Position numbers and translations under genes: made by a program. The notes beneath the pieces are model-generated. The model worked only from the letters and a program-made list of their open reading frames with translations, searched no databases and was not told the origin of the DNA. From contig CM082578.2 of assembly GCA_040954595.2 (NCBI GenBank), positions 14,260,001 to 14,324,000 on the forward strand: DNA of 64,000 nucleotides, given 5' to 3'. Positions 56,701 through 64,000 of this stretch are shown one piece after another; position 1 is the stretch's first letter, and every line of letters begins with the position of its first letter. The stretch comes from Balanoglossus misakiensis. Its lineage: Eukaryota; Hemichordata.

Positions 56701-59700
56701 GGTACTTAAGCTGTCAGGAACTCCAAGCTGGTGAATTGCGCACAGATCTGAAGTCAGAGAGTTTAGTTCATTCACTTCAGAATGATCCCGCTTGGCCTGG
56801 TATGGATCGTACACAGGAAGTGGCCAAGACCTACACTAAGTAGTTTAGCCCGAAGACATGAATCTCTATCAGGGTGTTCACTGTAAAGTGGGCTAAGATG
56901 TTGACACCCTATGACTATAAACTAAACCATTAATGGATAACATTTATTAGAAAGAAGACTTTCAGATGTACTGAGAGAAGTTTTTTGTTGTAGTTGAAAT
57001 AACACAGTTTACAGATGTTTTTAACTGATTCCATGACGATCACATCACAACAACAAGTCATCTTTCCGGCTTGTGGAATCACATGCACAACTCTCGACAC
57101 TGACTTCCGCCAATGTGGGGAATGAAAACAATGAGTAATTCAAAACTTCCTTCGATTCCACTTCCCCCTCATCTCTCCCATGACTCTCTGTCAGTAGTTT
57201 GGTCTTAAAATACATCGCTATAAAAATACCACAATTATAATTTATAATTTTAGTTTATGACATGTGACTCCACCAAGCCTGTGTCTCACAGTCATGCCCT
57301 TGTTACTCAAATATGAGATTTACAATTATGCAATTTCTTTCTAATTTGACCCACCTTTAATTGGTTTATCGGCATGTCCACTCATGGTTTCTTATCACAC
57401 CCACATTCACCTTGTAACTCTCTGTTTTTGTTTCCCAGGTCTTTCAGTGGAGACAGCTAGAAAACTTATACTTCAGAGACCGAAAATTTTCCATAGAAGT
57501 CCATGATCCCAGGAGGTAAGCGTTATGACCTATTCCCACTGACAGACAGATGTCTTCTGTCACATAATTTCTATGTTGCAGTGTTGGTTCAGTGAATCAG
57601 CTGGTCTGAACATCATGACTTTTATTATATTCATTTTGATATTTTTTTAGCGTTTCATGAATTATATTTTTTATTGTTTTTTTCATTCATTTGTGTATTT
57701 ATTTATGTTTAGAAGGAGGTGTCTCCAAAACTCGGTATACCCTCTTTCTTGTTTTGGTTTAATTTATTTCCCTTTAATCTGTGAAACATTAAAATCTTAG
57801 TATAACTGCTTTAGAAAAGAATCTGGCATGGCAAACTGTTTCTCTTCAGTAGGTGATTGGGATCAAGTTGTAGTTTAAACGGAAAATAAAGCTAATTCAA
57901 AGGAGAACCAGCAACTTTCCTGCATGCATTCCGGTAGAAAACCCAAAGCCTAACCTTGCCTATCTATCGTTAAGTATCTATACAATGCAAGAAGTCTTGA
58001 CATTAACTTGAAGTCCAGTTTGATCGTTTTAAAGTGACAGATGTGGTCTATTATGTTTTTGGCATTTCATCATGCATATCTGTAGTTCCTTGTTCTACTG
58101 CCCAACACATGCAAGAATGACGGGTAATTTGGCCTGTCAAGATATCCTCTATGTGACACAGCAAGCACTTTTGTTGGTGACTCGAACCCAGGTGACTTCA
58201 ATGAGAGTGTACTTGACTGCACATATAAGGTTGCATTGACTGGCTGATTACTGCACACTTCAACATGCTGTAGGAGGTAGAACAAAATGATGCACAGAAT
58301 GAAAAATACTGGGGGGAATATCATCAAAATTTGCCGCTACTACCCGTTAATGCAACTAATACTGAGAAGGAGAAAGAGAATTTGTACAAAGACAAGAATT
58401 AACATTAAAATCACACTTATTGCTGAGTTGTGAGCTTGAAAATAGAAGGTATTGAGAGGTCACACATATCTGGTGCGGTACTTCTGTGATGAGGTGTTAG
58501 TCCAAATTCAAGTTATCAAATTTCTCCGTTGTATAGACATTGCAACGATAGATTGGCTTGGAGACCAGTAATCCCATAATATTAACATATCATATCAAGG
58601 GTATGTGTATAAGTGAATAAAAACCCAATGAAAGATGCAGTGATTAGGGAGCTGGCGTGAGAAAAAAAATAGTGATTGAGACTTGGAGACACTTCTAAGA
58701 TACAAAATTAATTGATCTTGGAACATGAGTGTTGGGTTTCCATCGACTGCAATAACTGAACTGAGTGGAAATCATTTGCAGTGTGATTTTACTTCATCTA
58801 GTGTGTTGTGTGTGAGTGTGTCTCTTTGAATTAATAGCTCTCAACATTAAAAACCTTAACCATGAAACTCGATTATTACTGTGTAGGGCATACTAAACCC
58901 TGGCTGAGACTAACCCTCATCAGACCTCTGAAATAAAAACAAAAAAAATCTCCATGGCCTGTCTTTGGGGGCACCTCCTTCCGTGTTTGTGTAGTGCCTT
59001 AACTAAATTGTGTAAGATAAAAACCTGTACTATAATTGCGGACTTTTCCTTCTTAGAGTTGTGCATGCTTTGAGCAGCTTCAACCTATATGACGAGGCCA
59101 TAGAGGAGCCTTTGGATTGTTTTGATGACCTCTCGGATGCAATTTCCGACCCTACAACTCAGTAAGTTATACCGATGTAGACCTGTGGAAGAAAGGGGAA
59201 TCCCTCTGTATATATACCGTACATCTCTTCCTCTGTCCTGCTCCTCCGCCTTTCTACTGTGCCCTTCTAATCTTCTGTCTCACTCCCCCTCTCTCGGTAT
59301 TAGTGCCTCCTCTACTCTCTGTCTCTGTCGCTTAGCCTGCTGGGATTCTCTTGGGCAAATCTTAGCCATGCATGGCCGTAGCAAATAGACCACCATCACG
59401 GCATGGAAGCTCTGGTTATTTTCTAAATGCTGGCATAAAATTTAAAAAACGAAATCCCTTCAAACCCAGACCTGCTGACCCATATTAACCCCCAATACCT
59501 ATTGTAATGGCCTTTTTTCACGTAACAAGATTTAACGAAAAAGACAGAATAAAAAAATAGAAATAAAGAACTCTAAAATAAGTTCAGTTCAAGCAGTTGA
59601 TTTGAAGATTCCAAATTCATGATGTAAAATCTTCAAGAAAAAAACAACAAAAGCCATGACAGTGTCAAATAGTGTTAGGGGTTATCTGTACTTGTGTGTG

Positions 59701-62700
59701 TGTGTCATGTGTCTAGGCAGCACACTGGCACTCATTGCTTGAAATCAAGCTGGCTCTCAAGCTATTCAGCTCCCATCTCATCATTGTGTTTTTTTATAAC
59801 ATTTTGGCATGTGGACAGAGTTTTCGGGGGGAATTCATGTACTTGTTGTTTTGCATGGGTGTTGGTTCTGATGGTTGGTATTTGGGATGTGTATTTCATA
59901 CACCTTGCTTGTGTGTCTTTAAACTTGTGTATCTTCGAGTGTGTTTTACACAGAGGGGGACAACACAGTATCTCTCTCTCTCTGTCAGTCGTGGGTACCG
60001 TTACATTGTTCTGTGATACTGATATGTTTTAACTCTATGCTTATTGGACCTTAGTAATGCAGCACTCTTGTGTTTACTGGCAAGTGTGAATCCAAATGAC
60101 GACAAGCTTGAAAGCACTGCAATAATAATTTCAGTCACTCTTGAAATACTAATTTCTGGTACGGCTGTGTAGCAGATGTGCTGCAAGAGCGTCAGGCGTA
60201 ATGATTTGTCCATGACTCTTTCTTTCAGGGTATCACTAAGTCGACGCACATTTGGACCCAGCCATGTCACGGTGCACGCGTGGTATGCCAACCCCGTTCT
60301 TGTCAAGTCCATGTGGGCTATGGCAATAAGCCAACATCAGTTCCATCTGGATAGGAAACAAAGCAAGGTAACTAAGAGAAAAAAAGTGTAAATATTCCCA
60401 ACTCTCTTAACCCAAGGCTCTCTTTGTACAAATGGATGTATATATTAAAGCATTATGCCCACACTGACAGTTTACATGATAAAATACAACATTGGGAGTG
60501 AGAAATCAAGCACTTTTCATTGTCAGAGATATAAGTGTGTTATGAGTTACAGTGTAGAACGAGTACCCGGCATTGCTGGGTTACACGCTGCTCTGTTTCT
60601 ATGGAGGCTAAGTCCTGTGGCTGTGGATAGCGAAGGGTTAAAGGTCATGAGAACCAATCTGTTACATCTGTCGTATCCCAGGCAGTTAAAGAGAGCAGAC
60701 CTAGTACAAACATTCTCATCATTAGACGGATGGAAAATCAATCAAGTTGAACCCACAGCACACAAATTTATGATTGTAATAATGTCTTCTGATGGCAATC
60801 GCTATGATATTACACGTTTAATGGGCAGTGTTAATTGGCAGTTTCTTTCTGGGTCAGCCGTTCAAATCCTGTGTTTGTCAGCACCCGAGTGGAGAACTTG
60901 TGTCTAGTCAGCGAATTTTTTATTGATTCTTGGTTTCTGGGTGGATACATGGATCACAGGGTTTTGGGATAGAGAGGGTTGGTTATCAGGTTGGATCTAA
61001 TCTGTTTTTTTGCTTGCAGGCAAAATTACCCATATTCCGCAGTCTCAACGACATTGCAGCAGAGCTGTCAACAAGCCGTCAGTCGCTGAGCTCCAAATCT
61101 TCACAGACATCTGACCTGAGTCTTACCCAAAGTTCTGCAAGTCTCTCAGCAATGTCTACTAATGGAGGTAGGTAGTGTTGGAGTGACTTGTAATCTCAGG
61201 TCTCCTGTGATGCGTTGAAACCCCAAGATCTCTCCTGCTATTCTCTCCAGAGAGTCACTTGGAAGGTTTCCAGGTGGCAACTGACGCCAGGCACTAGATT
61301 AGTCGACCACCTCTGCACGATTTGGTGGTGTGTGATCTGAAAGAAAAGAAAAATAAGAGACCTAATTTGAAGGGAGAAAAAAACACAAGTACTGGTTACA
61401 TTTTCATCGACAGTGACTGGGATCTTGTGTAGGGCAGAGAAATGCCACTTTGTCACTATAAACAGATAAAGTTATCACCAGTGAAATAGATGGTAACATG
61501 TAAAAGTAAAATAGCACATGTAGAAATGATGTTTCTGATTTACTTCAATGCTGCAGTGTCTACAGAGACTTTAGAAGCCCAGCAAGCAGCACAGAGAGAA
61601 ATGGTTTCAGCGCTGAAAGGCAGGAAGGAAGCCCTGGAGGACAGGCTGAAGATGAAGATAGCAGCGCTGAAAGAACTCTGCATCAAAGAGGCTGAGATAA
61701 TCGGGGAACTTCCCCCTGAGTACCCTCTGTTGCCGGGGGAACCGTTGCCACAGGTCAGACGGAGAGTCGGAACAGCATTTCAGCTCTCGGAGAGGGTGGT
61801 CAACAGGAAAAATAATACAGAGGTAAAATAGAAGAGGGCTTTTATAAGCAATACATTCACTTCCATGGACATACACACCAACTCATTCACACTCAGATGT
61901 AAACATACATGGTGAAATCTGTTCTGTCTGACACAAACCTTGTCTAATCTGGAAATCTTGACACTGAATGTTTTTCCAACTCTCACACGGGCCTCTGCAT
62001 GACACTCAAACTTGATTTATTTTTCTTTGCTGGGATTCAGGGAGAAGAAATCCATCGACTGGAAATGGAGATTGACCTGCAAACCAAAATATCAAGCGCT
62101 GCTCTGAGCCTGGCAAACGATCCGAGAATTGACAAGAAGGTTCGCAAAAGTAGGAAAGAAACATACAGAAAAGCTACACAGAAGGTAAGTGAATAGGGAA
62201 CAGTGTGTGAAGGGCCAAGGTCAAATGTTGCAGTTTTATGCAAGAACATTTCCTCACTTGCAGCCAGGCTGTTCTCTGTAATATTGGATATCGTCAGAGC
62301 CCAGATGTCTAGCTGTGTATACATACCTGGGTGACTTTGACATTGGGATTAGTTTTAGCATTTAACCTTGACATCTGATGGGTGTCCATTTGTACTTGAC
62401 AGCTTCAAGAGCAGGAAAAGAGACTGCGTAACTTGAGAATGCAGATGGGATACTCTCCAGCCATCCTTCCGCCAAAGGCATACCAAGAGGACATGTCATC
62501 ATCAACAGATGATAATGGTAACTGCAGTCAGATTTTCTCATAGAACCCTCATAGAACCTGCACAGATTTACAGCATAGACGTATCACAGACTGCTGTGTA
62601 CCATTACTGTTAAAAAGCACAATTCAAAACAGGAGAATCTTGATGCTTGAGAGCTTAGCTGTGTTCTGTTCCCATCATCAACTACAACAACCTCTCGAAT

Positions 62701-64000
62701 ATTTTCCAAATATATTCATAAAAATGTTTTGAATTCACTGCATACCTGTTAAGGCTTATGTGTTATTAAGGCAATGTGCACACGTTAGAAATTCACAGAA
62801 TGGCAGATGAAGAATGCTTCACAAATTTCTGTTTTTAAATCTGAAGACTGAAGAAAATTTCAATATTTTAAAACCAGTCGTAACCCTCTGTTATTTTATT
62901 TAGTTTCAGACAAATCTCAGCCAATTTTCATCGGTCCACCTCCCACGCCCCCGTCAAATCGGAAACAATCAGATGGCCATATAAACTTGTACAGGGCTCC
63001 ACAAATGCAGGCAATTGACATTCAAAGGACTTCCAGCAGGAGAAGTTCATCCTCAACTAGATCTCGGTCCCCAGGGCCATTTGGAATCAAACGAAGGCCG
63101 AGTGAACCTGTTAATGTTTACTACGACGCATCATCTCGGCCTGATCCACGGTACGCTGGGAGGCAGTCTCATAGGTCACGAGACAGGACCGCGGCAAAGT
63201 GGCGATCAAAAACCCCAGAACCCCCGAAAATCAGGGCCCCAATTGTGGAGGAAAGAAACGATAGTCGCCAACCTCCAAGACCCACCACTCCTGTGGTGTT
63301 ATACCCTGAAAAGGAGAACTCGCAACAAGAGCAACAGCGACCGCCAACCGCTGTCTTTACGTTTCCAGAAGCAGCACCTAAAAGACCGACTGACTTCAGG
63401 AAAAAGCAGTCGCCGGTGCCATTGAGACACCGCCACGCAGCGTCTACCAGTAATTTGGCAGGGAAAAACGGACATGATTTTCTTCCGTTTGATAATCCGG
63501 AATACCACCAGCAGCCGACGTCGCTCAGCCAGCCTGCGTCGCCCAAGAAGCAGGTTTTGTCACTCGGGCAGCTACAGAACAAATCGAACAGTCTGCCAGG
63601 GAAGGACAACAGTCCAGACAGCCACGGTTACACCCCGTATGTAAATAGGACTGGATATCGATCACAGCATTACCCGACTTACAGTACTGCGCCAAAGTTT
63701 GCAGACTTCAGCCCGAAACATTTTGAATTTGATGAAGTCAACATGTTGATCAATCAACCTTATAAACCAGATGATGAGAACTCGTCTGAGTCTTCGTCTC
63801 TGAAACATGGAGGCCTAGACGGCAGGACTTACAGTGCGGAACTGCTTCAGGATGACGATTATGTGCCGCAGGGGATGAGCAGGGCTGCAAAAAGCATGGA
63901 AATGTTGCGAGACACGAACTTGTCGACGACGAACAGTGGAATTAATCTGGATGCACTCAGCACGGCGTCTGACGACATTGAGGAGCCGTCTCCGATGCAG
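38799..64000 (+). CDS. FRMD4A: FRMD4A/B-type FERM scaffold protein, 3' end beyond the window
   Basis: Fifteen exons: 38799-38840, 41892-41957, 42850-42944, 48666-48843, 49366-49445, 50211-50360, 54399-54543, 57439-57515, 59057-59161, 60229-60367, 61020-61167, 61557-61822, 62041-62184, 62403-62517 and 62904 to the edge. They encode at least 949 aa, all in phase. FERM F1 begins MTDGRRTQVVLLDDRRLE and F2 holds LPVLPTSALKEHPSLTYCED. F3 runs from about 220 to 350 (YGVHYYEVKDKSGIPWW, FQWRQLENLYFRDRKF, MWAMAISQHQF). Residues 411-545 form the coiled-coil CUPID-type region (KELCIKEAEI, RRRVGTAF). The tail is Ser/Pro/Arg-rich. Family knowledge: FRMD4A links Par3 to cytohesins at junctions; FRMD4B (GRSP1) binds GRP1. 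The first exon is a phase-0 candidate only; translation could instead begin at 41892, as in vertebrate FRMD4B. Confidence 0.92.
38841..41891 (+). other. FRMD4 intron 1 (3.1 kb)
   Basis: It separates the candidate 14-residue first exon from the first conserved FERM exon. The sequence is A+T-rich. I see no additional exon with matching phase and no named element. Confidence 0.45.
47421..47620. repeat. MITE-like element with CGCGAAAAT repeats
   Basis: A 200-bp element bounded by TACTGTAAAACACTT and its exact reverse complement. The terminal match extends to about 27 bp with one mismatch, and TA-rich flanks suggest a TA target. Inside are three tandem 20-bp units of the form CGCGAAAAT-N-ACTCGCG plus a degenerate one. 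They make this a local island of CpG in A+T-rich DNA. Confidence 0.7.
48271..48315. repeat. Perfect 13-bp hairpin in FRMD4 intron 3
   Basis: TGTGCCAGTTTTG at 48271-48283 and its exact reverse complement at 48303-48315 enclose a 19-nt loop. It lies 350 bp upstream of exon 4. The hairpin at 10240-10286 has the same loop length but unrelated sequence. Confidence 0.55.
49670..49763. repeat. MITE family A, copy 2 (best preserved)
   Basis: A 94-bp element with perfect 14-bp terminal inverted repeats, TTAACCCTTTCACC and its complement. It lies in the FRMD4 intron after exon 49366-49445. The interior has GGTCCAACAGTACCG and GGACTGAACCATGGTGGTGA. TTAA at each tip may be the target duplication. Confidence 0.7.
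50402..50477. repeat. Possible decayed copy of MITE family A
   Basis: The stretch begins TTACCCTTG and ends GGTGAGGTTAA. Between them CAGTGG and CTGAACCAAATGGTGG echo the interior of the copy at 49670. Similarity is partial and the left end is poor, so this is a weak call. Confidence 0.3.
52871..52887. repeat. 17-base G homopolymer
   Basis: An uninterrupted run of G in an FRMD4 intron, preceded by GGGGAA. It can form a G-quadruplex and is a likely place for length error in assembly. Confidence 0.8.
54544..57438 (+). other. FRMD4 intron 7 (2.9 kb)
   Basis: Apart from the family A copy near its left end, I see no exon, RNA gene or repeat that I can support. Confidence 0.5.
54823..54927. repeat. 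MITE family A, copy 3
   Basis: It opens TTAACCCTTTCACCCC and ends GGCAGTGAAACGGTT, a diverged reverse complement. It keeps TGAATGGGTCCAGT in the interior, related to the GGTCC segments of the other copies. It is longer (105 bp) because of an internal insertion. Confidence 0.5.
59057..59161 (+). other. FRMD4 acidic cassette exon in the FERM F3 lobe
   Basis: A 105-nt exon with acceptor TTCTTAG and donor CA|GTAAGT, phase 2 on both sides, encodes 35 residues from VVHALSSFNL to SDPTTQ. Nine or more Asp/Glu residues lie within 30 positions. Included, it separates EVHDPR from VSLSRRTF; skipped, the flanking exons join as DPRRVSLSRR. As I recall them, vertebrate FRMD4A and FRMD4B join these strands directly. 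It is probably alternatively spliced; the sequence alone cannot show use. Confidence 0.7.

Noticed and set aside
58170-58270. tRNA-derived SINE, from a GGTTCGAGTC B-box-like word on the minus strand
   Set aside because: No convincing A box at the right distance and no repeat partner in the window.
60455-60907. 150-codon ORF between FRMD4 exons
   Set aside because: No recognisable domain, no splice sites in phase with the flanking exons, typical of chance frames here.

Overview
The window looks like nuclear DNA of an invertebrate animal. Genes are split by canonical GT-AG introns of about 0.2 to 6 kb, non-coding DNA is A+T-rich, and short inverted-repeat (MITE-like) elements are scattered through introns and spacers. 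Gene content (a gastrokine/arenicin-type BRICHOS protein, a MAPKAPK2/3 kinase, TMEM167B, one FRMD4) and the repeat style suggest a marine deuterostome such as a hemichordate, cephalochordate or echinoderm. The species cannot be fixed from the sequence alone.

Layout: a complete five-exon secreted BRICHOS gene (87-1805, +) sits behind a clear TATA/Inr promoter. A 5.4 kb stretch without a convincing gene follows; it holds a nested inverted repeat and, toward its right end, a dense cluster of one hexamer. An intronless RBM15/spenito gene reads leftward (7273-9702, -), with two chained upstream ORFs abutting its start. A spacer of about 1.8 kb holds three full CRE palindromes (one inside the orphan ORF), two inverted repeats and a small orphan ORF. 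A complete eight-exon MAPKAPK2/3 kinase (11477-17426, +) then converges tail to tail with a three-exon TMEM167B/Kish gene (19282-20066, -). TMEM167B shares a compact promoter of about 420 bp, with an ETS site, with an eleven-exon gene (20486-34988, +) whose predicted protein joins an N-terminal SH3 domain to a C-terminal FAM107 domain. From 38.4 kb to the right edge runs an FRMD4-type FERM scaffold gene (+), cut off inside its last visible exon.

I rebuilt exon chains by hand from splice consensus, reading-frame phase and family similarity; every junction quoted is GT-AG and phase-consistent. The neighbours do not form an operon or pathway. Themes are signalling (MAPKAPK), cortical or cytoskeletal scaffolding (SH3-FAM107, FRMD4), RNA modification and splicing (RBM15), Golgi membrane traffic (TMEM167B) and a secreted peptide precursor (BRICHOS).

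The most noteworthy points are: (1) the BRICHOS precursor ends, after a furin-like RTKR site, in a 31-residue peptide with a mirror-symmetric four-cysteine pattern around an Asn-Gly turn, an almost ideal disulfide beta-hairpin; (2) the SH3-FAM107 gene carries four phase-1/phase-1 exons, each ending in the same P-[YF]-H-[HL]-[KQ] motif after acidic residues, where splicing decides the next residue; (3) FRMD4 carries a 35-residue acidic, frame-preserving exon inside the FERM F3 lobe.
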